DNA from: an uncultured Streptococcus sp.
GTDB lineage: Bacteria > Bacillota > Bacilli > Lactobacillales > Streptococcaceae
Assembly (NCBI RefSeq): GCF_905372115.1
Contig: NZ_CAJPNR010000002.1
Coordinates: forward strand, 1-64,000
Direction of reading: 5' to 3'
DNA length: 64,000 nucleotides
Shown piece after piece: positions 43,102 through 52,286 of this stretch; within the stretch, counting starts at the first letter, position 1, and every line of letters starts with the position of its first letter. The notes under the pieces were generated by a model, which saw nothing but the letters and a program-made list of their open reading frames with translations, made no database searches and had not been told where the DNA came from. The translations under genes and the position numbers were made by a program.

Positions 43102-43467
43102 CTATGGTCGACGCATATGACCAAAGGTTGGCAGAGAAGAAGCAAAACGGCCTTGCTGCAAGATGTCATGATGCAGGGCACGGCGGACATCTTTGTCACT
43201 AATGGTCTTGCGGGACTTGGCTTCACGCTCAGCATATTTCCTCTTAATCGCAGCGATATTATGGCCTTCCGAAATATAATCCTTAATTTCTAAAAGGCGG
43301 TCCATATCATTCAAAGAATACATCCGACGATTGCCCTCATTCCGAGCAGGGGTAATCAGATTCTGGTCTTCATAATAACGGATCTGACGGGCAGATAGGT
43401 CCGTCAGTTTCATAACACTGCCGATGGGAAAGACTGCCATGTTTCGGCGAAACTCTTTTTCCTTCAT
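43102..43467 (-). CDS. glnR: Nitrogen-responsive repressor GlnR (MerR family)
   Basis: Regulator of 121 residues with an N-terminal MerR winged helix (MKLTDLSARQIRYYEDQNLI, about residues 19-38) and a C-terminal tail that in GlnR senses feedback-inhibited glutamine synthetase. It represses glnRA and other nitrogen genes when glutamine is plentiful. The promoter upstream has a perfect sigma-70 consensus and an exact GlnR box, showing autoregulation. Confidence 0.95.
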   Translation of the reverse strand: MKEKEFRRNMAVFPIGSVMKLTDLSARQIRYYEDQNLITPARNEGNRRMYSLNDMDRLLEIKDYISEGHNIAAIKRKYAEREAKSRKTISDKDVRRALHHDILQQGRFASSLPTFGHMRRP

Positions 43468-43488
43468 TCAAATTCCTCTCTACGCACT

Positions 43489-43541
43489 ATTATAGGACGA
43501 AATAAATCTTATGTCAAGAAATAATGTCAGATTTTCTTACA
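43489..43541 (-). promoter_or_regulatory. glnRA promoter with GlnR box
   Basis: TTGACA (43512-43517), 17-bp spacer and TATAAT (43489-43494) on the minus strand: a full consensus promoter. An exact GlnR box TGTNA-N7-TNACA lies at 43525-43541, just upstream of the -35. Confidence 0.9.
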
Positions 43542-43547
43542 CAGATT

Positions 43548-44072
43548 TTATTTTTTCTTTTCAAAGATGGCTCGCAGCCGATCTATATCAGAATTTACCA
43601 GAATCGCAACAAAGACTCCCATGAAGGTTTCAAATATTCTGGCAAAGACATACAAGATGGTATCTTCCGGCCGGATGGACAGGGTAATAATCAGCATAGC
43701 AGATACCCCGCCAATGACTCCAGCCTTGTTGTTCATAGCAACATTGGTCATGATTGTCAGCATGGTACAGACCGGCACCAAAAGGAGGGTGACCCAATAC
43801 TGCTCCTTAAAGACACTATTGACAATGAAAAATAGCAGAGCGTAAAAACCACCGATGCTGTTTCCCAAGATTCGCGATGTTCCGAAGTGGACACTCTTAT
43901 CAAAATCCTCACGAAGACTAAAGACTGCCGTCAAAGCACCGATTTGCAGGCCTTTCCAACCAAAAAGCCCAAAGAGCAATAGGATGATGAAGACAGCCAG
44001 ACCGGTTTTAAAGGTACGCATGCCCAGACGAAATTTCGATTTATCAAACTTGTACTTATTGAAATAACTCAT
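43548..44072 (-). CDS. Aromatic acid exporter (ArAE/FUSC-like) family membrane protein
   Basis: Membrane protein of 174 residues with about five to six hydrophobic segments and positively charged ends. RMGxRTFKTGLAVF-like start (about residues 17-27) and GRILGNSIGG-like segment resemble the N-terminal domain of ArAE_1/FUSC transporters. Such stand-alone short members are widespread in Firmicutes; substrate unknown. It ends 7 bp from the GlnR box, and reads toward glnR on the same strand. Confidence 0.7.
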   Translation of the reverse strand: MSYFNKYKFDKSKFRLGMRTFKTGLAVFIILLLFGLFGWKGLQIGALTAVFSLREDFDKSVHFGTSRILGNSIGGFYALLFFIVNSVFKEQYWVTLLLVPVCTMLTIMTNVAMNNKAGVIGGVSAMLIITLSIRPEDTILYVFARIFETFMGVFVAILVNSDIDRLRAIFEKKK

Positions 44073-44207
44073 TAGTCTCCTTCCAGGAAATCCTCCCCCT
44101 CTTCATTTTAACATATTTCGTCTCAAAAAAACTCTTTCTGCTTAGGAGATTTCCTACACAAAGAAAAAGCCCTATCAGCTAGCGCATCAAGAACTCTCTC
44201 CTATAAA

Positions 44208-44246
44208 ACAAAGCAGGCTGAGATAATCTTTATCCCAGCCTCGTTT
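44208..44246 (-). terminator. Terminator of the LysM-CHAP gene
   Basis: AGGCTG-GATAA / TTATC-CAGCCT stem (44215-44241), and a moderately T-rich tail on the minus strand. Confidence 0.65.
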
Positions 44247-44255
44247 TTATTATCT

Positions 44256-44921
44256 TTAATTTGGATAAATGTAGGTAACTCCACCCATAAATTCATTCGG
44301 ATTAAAGTAGCCACGATAGTTGTTAATCTGCTTTTGGCGATTGTAGTTCGCTTCCAAGACTTGGATAGAGCTGTCGCTTTGCACATCTGTCACATAAGCA
44401 ACATGTCCGTATTCACCGCCATCCCAAACTGCAATAGCCCCTGCTACTGGGACAGTTCCTGTTGTATAACCCTGAGCACCAGCATTGATTGCCCAAGTAT
44501 TAGCATTGCCCCACCAGTTGCTTGCCCAAGGAGCCATTTCTTTCACGCCCCAAGTACATTGGCCGATTGGGTAAGAATTGCCATAGTCAGTTGGCGTATT
44601 TAAGACAACATCTTCAGTATCAGATACCAAAGCAGCATCGCTTGTCGCTTCATAAGCTGGAGCACTGTAAAGATTGTAAGTCTGCGCTAAAGCTGTGCCA
44701 TTTACTTGCAGCACATCTCCTGGGTTAATCGTATCAAAAATTGATTTTCCATTATTGGCAGCAAGTTCGTAAGGATTCATCCCATTGGCGCTAGCAATGG
44801 CAAAAAAAGAGTCCCCCTGCTGGACAACATAAGAATCTGCATGAACAGCTTGAGCGCCGATTGTCGCCAAAAAAGCTGTAGAAGTTAAACCAAGAGTTGC
44901 TTTAGCAAATGCTTTTTTCAT
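44256..44921 (-). CDS. Secreted LysM-CHAP peptidoglycan hydrolase
   Basis: Secreted protein of 221 residues. A signal peptide (residues 1-28, AxA-like HADS cut) is followed by a LysM wall-binding domain (YVVQQGDSFFAIASANGM..., about 31-75), a linker, and a C-terminal CHAP amidase/endopeptidase domain with the catalytic cysteine in GQCTWGVKE (about 121-129) and histidine in GGEYGHVAYV (about 170-179). It should cleave peptidoglycan in cell separation or remodelling. Stand-alone gene with a near-match WalR-type site upstream, which would fit control by the cell-wall regulator; that link is inference. Confidence 0.9.
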   Translation of the reverse strand: MKKAFAKATLGLTSTAFLATIGAQAVHADSYVVQQGDSFFAIASANGMNPYELAANNGKSIFDTINPGDVLQVNGTALAQTYNLYSAPAYEATSDAALVSDTEDVVLNTPTDYGNSYPIGQCTWGVKEMAPWASNWWGNANTWAINAGAQGYTTGTVPVAGAIAVWDGGEYGHVAYVTDVQSDSSIQVLEANYNRQKQINNYRGYFNPNEFMGGVTYIYPN

Positions 44922-44993
44922 AACTGTTTTTCTCCGTATAATTTGATGATAAAAAAATCATACCTCATTTACATGTCAGTTTTTTTAGAGTTA

Positions 44994-45010
44994 TGTTTTT
45001 GTCATGTTAC
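44994..45010 (+). promoter_or_regulatory. Possible WalR (VicR)-type box
   Basis: TGTTTT-5-TGTTAC, one mismatch from TGTWAH-N5-TGTWAH, about 75 bp upstream of the LysM-CHAP start but on the opposite strand. Confidence 0.3.
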
Positions 45011-45060
45011 AAATGATTTAGACTTTTGCTACATGAGATTTTGCAGTATTTTTAAAGATA

Positions 45061-45084
45061 AAAAGGCTAGGGATTCCCTAGCCT
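45061..45084 (-). terminator. Terminator of the antigen I/II gene
   Basis: AGGCTAGGG-ATT-CCCTAGCCT with a T run on the minus strand, 10 bp after the stop. Confidence 0.92.
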
Positions 45085-45093
45085 CATCTATTA

Positions 45094-48000
45094 TCAGTCT
45101 TCTTTACCTTTCAATTTTCCTAGACCTAAAGCACCAATAATGGTTGCTAAACCTAGATATGGCAGATAGACTGCATCTTTGGCTCCCGTTTCTGGCAGAA
45201 GAGAAACAGGAATCTTTTTAGCCACTGGAGTTGGATTAGCTCTGCTTGGATCGTTTACATCCGAAACAATCAGATGCTGTGACTTAGGAGTGACTGTTGT
45301 AACTGTATTTGAAGCATAGACTACGTGGTTGACAGTATTGATGTAGGTATTTTCAAAAGTCCCCGCAGCAATCCGCTTCATCTGTAGATAGGTTTCAGCC
45401 TGAAAAGCTGAATCCAGAGAAATAGTCTCTAAGAATTCTTCCTTGAAACGAATAGAAATCAAGCCTTTCTCAAGATCAAGATTCGCAGCTGTATACTCAG
45501 TCAAATCTGTACCAGCCTTTATCACCTTACCATCTTTGAGCGTGATGTCCACTTTGGCAAAGGTTTTGTAAGCACCCGTATACTCATCTCCTCGTTGGTC
45601 ATAATCATCCACAAAGCTATAGTCTGTCAAACCTTCAGAGTGGTTAGCAGGGAGCAAGCCGCCGATGAGACGGTAGTTAAAATGCCGTCCCAAAGTCAGT
45701 TCTTTGCCATCCAAGTTTTCTGCACTTGTTGGATCAAGACTCAATGTAATATCTTTTTCAGGACTGATTTTAGGAACATTGTTCACGACTACGTCTGTCG
45801 CATAACCATTTCCAAAGTCAATTTGATAAGCCCGGTTCTCGAATTTACCGCCTGTGCGACCCATTCCTTCTTTGACTGCCATAGGGCTTGTTATGGTCAA
45901 AGACTTACCTGCTACGACATATTGATCGTAAAATGCTTGGGCATCGTCTGCTGCAAAGAGTTGGAAAGAACCTTTAACAGTGATATTGGCCTTTTGAAGG
46001 AGCTCCCAAACAGCAGTAGGTGCTGTTTCAAGACTCTCATAGTGAGTTACTGTCACACCTGCTACAGCCTTGCCATCCGCATCTACTAGCTTGACTAATT
46101 CCGGACGAAGTTCAAGTGCTTCTTCCGGATAGTCATCTACATAGTAGAAACCTTTTTGAATTGTGCTCTTAGATGACTTGTCACCCTTATACTGATCCAA
46201 ATCCCAGTTCAGCTCGTAGTAATTGGTTGAACCAGCTAAGACTTCCTTACCATCAATCACCAAGCCTGCCTTGTTTTTATTGACCTTGGTTGGCTTGATG
46301 TAATTATTGCTAGGATTGTCTGAATCATCAGGCTTGCCTGGCGTGGTCACGCGTACAACGTTTGAGCGGACACCATAGGCATCATTGACTGTCAGGGTGA
46401 AATTGTTAGTATAAGTTGCGCCATCATTGAGTACTCGACCGACTACCGTTGGAAAGAGCGTAGCAACTTCTTTGGTCCTATCAGCGTTATAAGTAGCTAG
46501 CGTTGCTGCAGTTGCCTTGAATGTCACTGTGTGGCTAGCCTTGTCATAGCTGATATCAAAGCCTGCACTAACAACTTTTGTTGCTTCTAAGTCAACTTCA
46601 TAAACACTTGGCAATGGATCAGCAATGACAAAAGATGTCGTCTCACTTCGCCCAGCTGGAAGAGCTTCTGTCTTTAAGGCAAACTGAACGACGGACTGCT
46701 TAGCCACCAGAGTCTTGTCAATATTGATGCCTTGGTCATTTTGAATCTCTTTATGAATCTGCGGCTGAGATTGCAAGAGATGATAATGATAATGCACAGT
46801 CGGAGCTACGGGCCCTGCTGGCTCTTTTTGATAAACAGGCTCTGCTGGTGAGGTTGGCAGCGGGCTATAAGTTGGTTCTACCGGCTTATTAGGCTCCGGT
46901 GTATCTGGTGTAGGAGTTGGCGCTTCCGGCTCCTTCTCATAAGTCGGTGCTGCCGGAAGTGTTGGCTCTTTTTCATAGGTCGGTTCTACCACTGCTGGCC
47001 GGACAGCTTTTTCTACTTCATAGCTTGGCTCAGATGGCTTACTAGGCTCTGGTGTATCCGGTGTACGCGTCGGTGGCGTCGGATCTTTTTCATAAGTCGG
47101 TGCTGCCGGAGGTGTTGGAAGAGCCTTCGGTGTTGGTGTAGTTGGAGCTGGATCCAAAGGCTTAAGCGCTTCTTCACTTGGCGCTGCAGGAGCTGTAGGA
47201 GCTACTGGCGCTTCCGGTTCTTCTACTGTGATGATTGGCAGATCATTCGCTCGGACATCACCATTAATCGCAAACCAAATATTTGGCTTCTTAGGAGCTA
47301 GTTTGTCAGCCCTACGTGGATCAGTAGCCTCTGGCTGGCCTAACACTTCAGAAGAGGAAATTGTTCCAATCGTCATACTGTTGGTTGTGCCAGAAATTTC
47401 TACCGCTCCTGCTCCATACCATGAGTTAGGAGCATCTGTAGTGTCCCAGCCTGAGTCCGGCTGAGCATTCTTATACATGGTAAAGCGAGATCCGCCAACT
47501 CCTTTTTTGAAGTTTTCAGACTCAGTCGCATAAATTTGGCCGTTCTTTTCACCAATAGATGAACCCGAAATCTTGTTGAAAGTTCCGGTATAATCTTTGG
47601 CCATTTCGATAGAATTAGCTTCACGGTTGAGGGAAGCCACGGACATCAAAGCCTGATCAAAATTAATAGGTTGGCCTTTATCATCATAAAAGACAAATTC
47701 CGTCTTCACAAAGAGAGAGGTTGCATCTTCAAAATTTCCTGTATAAGCTGAAGCAAAAACTCCCATTGTCGGGTCTTTAAAAATACCTAACCAAGCCTTA
47801 TCGTGCTTAAATTGGGAACTTGGATCAAGAGTATAGGTATAGACGATTTTAGAAACTTTTTTCCCTCGATAATAAGTTCCCTGAAGATTTGTATAGGTTG
47901 CTGTTGCAGACTGACCGCGGCTCAGCAAAACAGAAGACCATTCAGTCGGGCCTTTACCGCTTGTTACGTTAGAACTGTAACCTGCATACTTGCCAACTGT

Positions 48001-49614
48001 ACCAAAGATTTCCTGCTGATTGGTCTGATAGTTAGCATTTTGAATATCTGTTACTTTGAAGTTATCCAACTGGAAGAGTTTCTTAGAAAACTCTGCAGTA
48101 TTCTTCACAGCGGCTTCCATGCCAGCATAGCTGACAAACTCACCAGTTGTAGTCAGTGACAGATCAGCATTAGGTTCTGATTTGAAAACCAGGCTTTGCG
48201 CAATTGGACGGCTCAAATGACCGTCTTCAGTCTTCTTTGTTTCTGCGAGAGCCAGACCAGCCTTAATCTTGGCCTGTTCAGCATCATATTTAGCCTTATC
48301 TTGCTGATACTTGGCTAATTTTGTGTTATAGACAGCCAAATCAGCATTATACTGGGCCAACTGAGCTTGATAGTTTGCTTGGGCTTGAACATTACGCTTC
48401 TTGATTTCTTCATTTTCAGCTGCTATAGTGGCATTCTTAGCTTGATTCTCTGCTAGCTTTTGCTCATATTCTTTTTGAGCTGCTGCATTTTCTGCTTCAA
48501 TTTGAGTCTTTTTCGCTTCATAAGCTGCTAAATCTGCTTCATATTGAGCTTTTTTATCTTGATTTTCCTTTTGGATACGGGCCAATTCTGCCTGATAATT
48601 TGCCTGAGGCGCTTGATATGCCGCTTCATTATCAGCATTGGTCTTTCGGACAGTTGCTAAATCTGTTTGATATTGGACAAGTGCTGCCTCGTAGGCCGCT
48701 TTTGCAGCCGCATTCTGCTGTTTAATAGCTTCATTATCAGCAGCAATCTTAGCATTGGCAGCTTCAGTGTCAGCCAAAGCTTTTTCATACCGTGCCTTAG
48801 CCGCCGCATTCGCCTTCTGAACGCGATCCAGCTCACTTGCATAAGCCGCCAGAGCTGCATCATAATTAGCCTTTGTTTCTGCGTTCAGTTTTTGGATACG
48901 GGCCAATTCTGCATCATAGGCTGCTTTAGCCACTTGGTAAGCTGCCGCATTATCAGCATTGGTCTTTTGAACCATTGCTAGATCTGTTTTGTATTTACTA
49001 AGGGCAGCTTCATAAGCTGCTTTCAGCTGAGCATTGTCTGCTGTGATTCGAGCCACTTCTGCTTGATGAGCAGCCAAATCTTTAGCGTATTGCTCCGCTG
49101 TCGCTTTGTTTTCTGCTGTAATCCGAGCTACTTCCACCTCGTAAGTTGATACTTTTTCTTTGTACTCCTTGACCTTGGCGTCAATCTCGGTTACTTGAGC
49201 CTGATAATCTGCTGCAATCTCCGCTTTTTTGTCTGCTGTTTCTTGAGCAGTCTGGACTGCTCCTTTGTCAACAGCTGGGTCTTTGACCACTGTCAGGCCT
49301 GCTTCTTGAGCTTTTTTGGCGCTTTCATCTAAATCAGCTGTTGGAACTGTCACTGTCACACCGCCATCTGCCTGACCTGCTCGCGCCTGACTCTCTTTAG
49401 ATGCCTGACTGGCTGGTCCTTGAGCTTGAGGCAGATTGGTCGCTGCATTTCCAGTGCTCGCTATTTCAGTATTGATATGGCCATTGGTATCAGATACTAC
49501 TTCATCTGCTCTTGCTTGTATCGTTGACGTTAAAAAAGCCGCACCTAGAACAGCACCGCATAAAGTTTTAACAGCCTTATTTTTCCGAAAACCAAAAACT
49601 TCTTTCTTCTTCAT
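45094..49614 (-). CDS. Antigen I/II-family LPXTG surface adhesin (SspA/SspB-like)
   Basis: Wall-anchored fibrillar adhesin of 1506 residues. A long YSIRK-like leader (KKKEVFGFRKNKAVKTLCG; cut about residue 37) is followed by the alanine-rich helical A region with heptad repeats (about 128-465), the globular V region (from about 478), the proline-rich P region (about 798-938), three C-terminal domains, LPETG (about 1473-1477), a membrane helix and a KGKED tail. The A and P regions form the stalk; V and C domains bind salivary glycoproteins, collagen and other bacteria in this family. NITVK (about 1210-1214) is present, preceded by VWELL. The frame extends to 49659, but GGGAGGAG precedes the ATG at 49614. 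Monocistronic. Confidence 0.96.
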   Translation of the reverse strand: MKKKEVFGFRKNKAVKTLCGAVLGAAFLTSTIQARADEVVSDTNGHINTEIASTGNAATNLPQAQGPASQASKESQARAGQADGGVTVTVPTADLDESAKKAQEAGLTVVKDPAVDKGAVQTAQETADKKAEIAADYQAQVTEIDAKVKEYKEKVSTYEVEVARITAENKATAEQYAKDLAAHQAEVARITADNAQLKAAYEAALSKYKTDLAMVQKTNADNAAAYQVAKAAYDAELARIQKLNAETKANYDAALAAYASELDRVQKANAAAKARYEKALADTEAANAKIAADNEAIKQQNAAAKAAYEAALVQYQTDLATVRKTNADNEAAYQAPQANYQAELARIQKENQDKKAQYEADLAAYEAKKTQIEAENAAAQKEYEQKLAENQAKNATIAAENEEIKKRNVQAQANYQAQLAQYNADLAVYNTKLAKYQQDKAKYDAEQAKIKAGLALAETKKTEDGHLSRPIAQSLVFKSEPNADLSLTTTGEFVSYAGMEAAVKNTAEFSKKLFQLDNFKVTDIQNANYQTNQQEIFGTVGKYAGYSSNVTSGKGPTEWSSVLLSRGQSATATYTNLQGTYYRGKKVSKIVYTYTLDPSSQFKHDKAWLGIFKDPTMGVFASAYTGNFEDATSLFVKTEFVFYDDKGQPINFDQALMSVASLNREANSIEMAKDYTGTFNKISGSSIGEKNGQIYATESENFKKGVGGSRFTMYKNAQPDSGWDTTDAPNSWYGAGAVEISGTTNSMTIGTISSSEVLGQPEATDPRRADKLAPKKPNIWFAINGDVRANDLPIITVEEPEAPVAPTAPAAPSEEALKPLDPAPTTPTPKALPTPPAAPTYEKDPTPPTRTPDTPEPSKPSEPSYEVEKAVRPAVVEPTYEKEPTLPAAPTYEKEPEAPTPTPDTPEPNKPVEPTYSPLPTSPAEPVYQKEPAGPVAPTVHYHYHLLQSQPQIHKEIQNDQGINIDKTLVAKQSVVQFALKTEALPAGRSETTSFVIADPLPSVYEVDLEATKVVSAGFDISYDKASHTVTFKATAATLATYNADRTKEVATLFPTVVGRVLNDGATYTNNFTLTVNDAYGVRSNVVRVTTPGKPDDSDNPSNNYIKPTKVNKNKAGLVIDGKEVLAGSTNYYELNWDLDQYKGDKSSKSTIQKGFYYVDDYPEEALELRPELVKLVDADGKAVAGVTVTHYESLETAPTAVWELLQKANITVKGSFQLFAADDAQAFYDQYVVAGKSLTITSPMAVKEGMGRTGGKFENRAYQIDFGNGYATDVVVNNVPKISPEKDITLSLDPTSAENLDGKELTLGRHFNYRLIGGLLPANHSEGLTDYSFVDDYDQRGDEYTGAYKTFAKVDITLKDGKVIKAGTDLTEYTAANLDLEKGLISIRFKEEFLETISLDSAFQAETYLQMKRIAAGTFENTYINTVNHVVYASNTVTTVTPKSQHLIVSDVNDPSRANPTPVAKKIPVSLLPETGAKDAVYLPYLGLATIIGALGLGKLKGKED

Positions 49615-49734
49615 TTTTCTCCTCCCTCTGCCAACTTTTACAGTCAGCAGTTTTCCCATGCCTTCAGAAAATCAAAAAGTAATGGGAACCACCAATAGGA
49701 AGTTTCTTTCTCATTTTGACTCTCTTTAAACATC

Positions 49735-49763
49735 AGAATAAATATGTATCTTAATGCTATCAA
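49735..49763 (-). promoter_or_regulatory. Probable promoter of the antigen I/II gene
   Basis: TTGATA (49758-49763), 17-bp spacer, TATTCT (49735-49740), giving a leader of about 115 nt. The gap 49615-49977 otherwise holds only the pgk terminator. Confidence 0.5.
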
Positions 49764-49897
49764 GTTTTCCCTCGTTTTGCAAGCATTTTTTGCTCCTTTT
49801 ATTTACCTTAGAATAAATTTAGACATGCATCTATATATTGCCTATTTTGTTCTTCTTTGCTCTATCTTCCTTCAAATGAACAATGAAAATACAAGAA

Positions 49898-49922
49898 AAA
49901 GACCAGCTTACACTAGTCTTTC
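49898..49922 (-). terminator. Terminator of pgk
   Basis: AAAGACTAG / CTGGTCTTT stem on the minus strand with TTTTTCTTG tail, 55 bp after the pgk stop. Confidence 0.7.
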
Positions 49923-49977
49923 CTTATTACAGTTTTGTACTTGTTCTCTACAAGATTAAAAATTCCAAACTTACTGC

Positions 49978-51174
49978 TTATTTTTCAGTCAGTGCTGCAA
50001 GTCCTGGCAATACTTTACCTTCAAGGAGTTCCATTGATGCACCACCACCAGTAGAAATCCATGAGAACTTATCTGCACGGCCAAGGTTAATGGCTGCAGC
50101 AGCTGAGTCACCACCACCGATGATTGATTTTACGCCAGGTTGTTTCACGATAGCGTCCATAACACCGATTGTACCAGCTTGGAAGTCTGGGTTTTCAAAT
50201 ACACCCATAGGGCCATTCCAGACAACAGTTTTCGCACCAGTCAACGCTTCATCAAATTTAGCGATAGATTTAGGACCGATATCCAAACCAAGGAAGCCTG
50301 AATCCACTGCTTCGCCTTCAGTGTCTTTCACTTCAGTATAGTCCGCAAAAGCATTTGCTTCTTTAGAGTCAACTGGCAAGATCAATTTGCCGTTTGCTTT
50401 TTCAAGAAGAGCTTTCGCAACATCCAATTTGTCTTCTTCTACAAGTGAGTTACCGATTTCGATACCTTGTGCTTTGTAGAATGTGTAAGTCATACCACCA
50501 CCGATAAGGACTTTATCAGCTTTTTCAAGTAAGTTTTCGATAACACCGATCTTGTCAGATACTTTTGAACCACCCAGAATAGCTACGAATGGACGTTCTG
50601 GAGTTTCAACCGCTTCTTGGATGTAGGCAATTTCATTTTCAAGAAGGAAACCAGCCACTGCTTTTTCAACGTTTGCTGAGATACCTACGTTAGATGCGTG
50701 TGCACGGTGAGCTGTACCGAAGGCATCATTTACAAAGATACCGTCTCCAAGAGATGCCCAGTATTTACCAAGTTCTGGATCGTTTTTAGATTCTTTCTTG
50801 CCGTCAACATCTTCAAAACGAGTGTTTTCAACCAAAAGAACTTGTCCATCTTCAAGAGCATTGATAGCTGCTTCCAATTCAGCACCACGAGTGACACCTG
50901 GGAAAACAACGTCTTGACCCAATTTAGCAGCCAAATCTGCAGCTACTGGTGCAAGTGATTTACCTTCTTTGTCTGCTTCTTCTTTGACACGTCCAAGGTG
51001 AGAGAAGAGAATTGCACGACCGCCTTGCTCAATGATGTATTTAATAGTTGGAAGAGCAGCAGTGATACGGTTGTCATTCGTAATCACTCCGTCTTTCAAT
51101 GGTACGTTAAAGTCTACACGAACGAGGACTTTTTTACCTTTCAAATCAACGTCTTTAACAGTAAGTTTTGCCAT
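49978..51174 (-). CDS. pgk: Phosphoglycerate kinase
   Basis: Glycolytic enzyme making ATP from 1,3-bisphosphoglycerate. The 398 residues have the N-terminal VLVRVDFNVPLKDG (about 19-32), substrate-binding FSHLGR (about 60-65), the AILGGSKVSDKIGV segment (about 201-214) and C-terminal IIGGGDSAAAAI (about 353-364). The frame opens at 51195, but AAAGGAG upstream and homologues favour the ATG at 51174. Strong codon bias. Single gene with its own extended -10 promoter. Confidence 0.97.
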   Translation of the reverse strand: MAKLTVKDVDLKGKKVLVRVDFNVPLKDGVITNDNRITAALPTIKYIIEQGGRAILFSHLGRVKEEADKEGKSLAPVAADLAAKLGQDVVFPGVTRGAELEAAINALEDGQVLLVENTRFEDVDGKKESKNDPELGKYWASLGDGIFVNDAFGTAHRAHASNVGISANVEKAVAGFLLENEIAYIQEAVETPERPFVAILGGSKVSDKIGVIENLLEKADKVLIGGGMTYTFYKAQGIEIGNSLVEEDKLDVAKALLEKANGKLILPVDSKEANAFADYTEVKDTEGEAVDSGFLGLDIGPKSIAKFDEALTGAKTVVWNGPMGVFENPDFQAGTIGVMDAIVKQPGVKSIIGGGDSAAAAINLGRADKFSWISTGGGASMELLEGKVLPGLAALTEK

Positions 51175-51210
51175 GTTACAAAAACTCCTTTTCATATTTT
51201 ATACGCAACT

Positions 51211-51219
51211 ATTATATCA
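51211..51219 (-). promoter_or_regulatory. pgk promoter (extended -10)
   Basis: TGA-TATAAT on the minus strand (TATAAT at 51211-51216). No good -35. Confidence 0.6.
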
Positions 51220-51259
51220 TATTTTCCAAAAGTTTTCTTGATATAAGGAAAATTTTCAC

Positions 51260-51287
51260 AAAAAAGAAGTGCCACGCACTTCTTTTT
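51260..51287. terminator. Bidirectional hairpin between pgk promoter and VIT gene
   Basis: AAAAAGAAGTGC / GCACTTCTTTTT, 12-bp stem with a 3-nt loop. Confidence 0.75.
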
Positions 51288-51378
51288 CTCGAACTTTGGA
51301 ATTAGAGAATAGAAAAAAGTGCGCTGAACTCATTCAGACAATAGTTAAAGCTGGATTTTTCTCTAAGTTTGACAACTC

Positions 51379-51405
51379 AAAAAGCCAGTAAAACTACTGA
51401 CTTTA
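51379..51405 (-). terminator. Terminator of the VIT/CCC1 transporter gene
   Basis: AAAGTCAGTA / TACTGGCTTT (one mismatch) then a T run on the minus strand. Confidence 0.72.
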
Positions 51406-51418
51406 ACTCTTCTCATTA

Positions 51419-52108
51419 CTAAATTGCAAAGACTTGCCCTACTGCATAGGTGACCGCCATGGTTAAAAGACCGATAACGAGGTTCCGAATCATGGCATTT
51501 TTGAGCGGTGCTTTGCCTAATCTAGCGCTGGTGTAGCCCGTTCCCAAAAGAGCCAAGGCCACAATCAGAACGGTTGCCCAGATACGGATAGTGGCTGGAA
51601 GCAGGATAATGGTAATCATAGGAAAAAGCGCACCAACAGCAAAGGCTAAAAAGCTTGATACGGCAGCATGCCAGGGATTAGTGAACTCCTCAATCTCAAT
51701 CCCATATTTTTCCTGCACCAAAGCCTCCAACGGATCCTGGAGAAAAGCCCGATTGGTCATGAGCTGGGCAGAAGTCTCACACTCACCATTTTGAACATAG
51801 GCAGCATAGAGAGACTGCCTAGCGATCTCGGGATTCTTCTCTAAAAGCTCTCGCTCTCTGGCAACAGCAGCTTCTTCTGTATCCTTTTGAGTAGAAACAG
51901 AAACATACTCTCCACCAGCCATAGAAAAGGCACCCGCAAAGACTGCCGCTAAACCAGATAGAAATATAATCCAGATATCGTCCGTCGCACTAGCCACCCC
52001 AATAACCACACCTGCTATGGAAATAATGCCGTCATTAGCTCCTAAAACCCCGGCCCGCAATATATTCAGCCGACCACTAAAGTTCGTATCAATTTTATGT
52101 TCTTCCAC
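51419..52108 (-). CDS. VIT1/CCC1-family iron/manganese transporter
   Basis: Membrane protein of 229 residues with about five transmembrane helices. The N-terminal RAGVLGANDGIISIAGVVIGV segment (about 18-38) and AGAFSMAGGEYVSVSTQKD (about 58-76) are hallmarks of VIT1/CCC1 transporters, followed by a metal-binding helical insertion (about 75-145) with several Glu. Such proteins move Fe2+ or Mn2+ out of the cytoplasm. The start codon is GTG (no ATG nearby); the ribosome site is weak. It is preceded by an exact PerR-type box, so peroxide/metal control is likely. Confidence 0.88.
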   Translation of the reverse strand: MEEHKIDTNFSGRLNILRAGVLGANDGIISIAGVVIGVASATDDIWIIFLSGLAAVFAGAFSMAGGEYVSVSTQKDTEEAAVARERELLEKNPEIARQSLYAAYVQNGECETSAQLMTNRAFLQDPLEALVQEKYGIEIEEFTNPWHAAVSSFLAFAVGALFPMITIILLPATIRIWATVLIVALALLGTGYTSARLGKAPLKNAMIRNLVIGLLTMAVTYAVGQVFAI

Positions 52109-52128
52109 TATTTAAATTTTCTCTTCTC

Positions 52129-52155
52129 TTTTATTTATAATGATTATAAATAAAA
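52129..52155. promoter_or_regulatory. PerR-type box before the VIT/CCC1 gene
   Basis: A perfect 13-bp-arm palindrome centred on G52142. Its core at 52135-52149 is TTATAAT-G-ATTATAA, an exact match to the PerR consensus, and a TATAAT -10 lies inside it. Confidence 0.8.
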
Positions 52156-52224
52156 TCTGTAACTAATACAAGAGAAAATCGAAAAATGAGAAAAGTTCTA
52201 CTATTTAAGAGAAGAAAGGCATTG

Positions 52225-52249
52225 AAAAAAGAGCCGTTTTAAACGACTC
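52225..52249 (-). terminator. Terminator of leuS
   Basis: GAGTCGTTT / AAACGGCTC stem, short loop, then six T on the minus strand. Confidence 0.82.
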
Positions 52250-52286
52250 CTTTCTTTATAATCACTATAATGCTGTAGCAAACGTA

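Noticed and set aside
45595..46089. 164-codon plus-strand frame inside the antigen I/II gene
   Set aside because: Antisense shadow of a clear adhesin domain; no start signal or protein-like composition.
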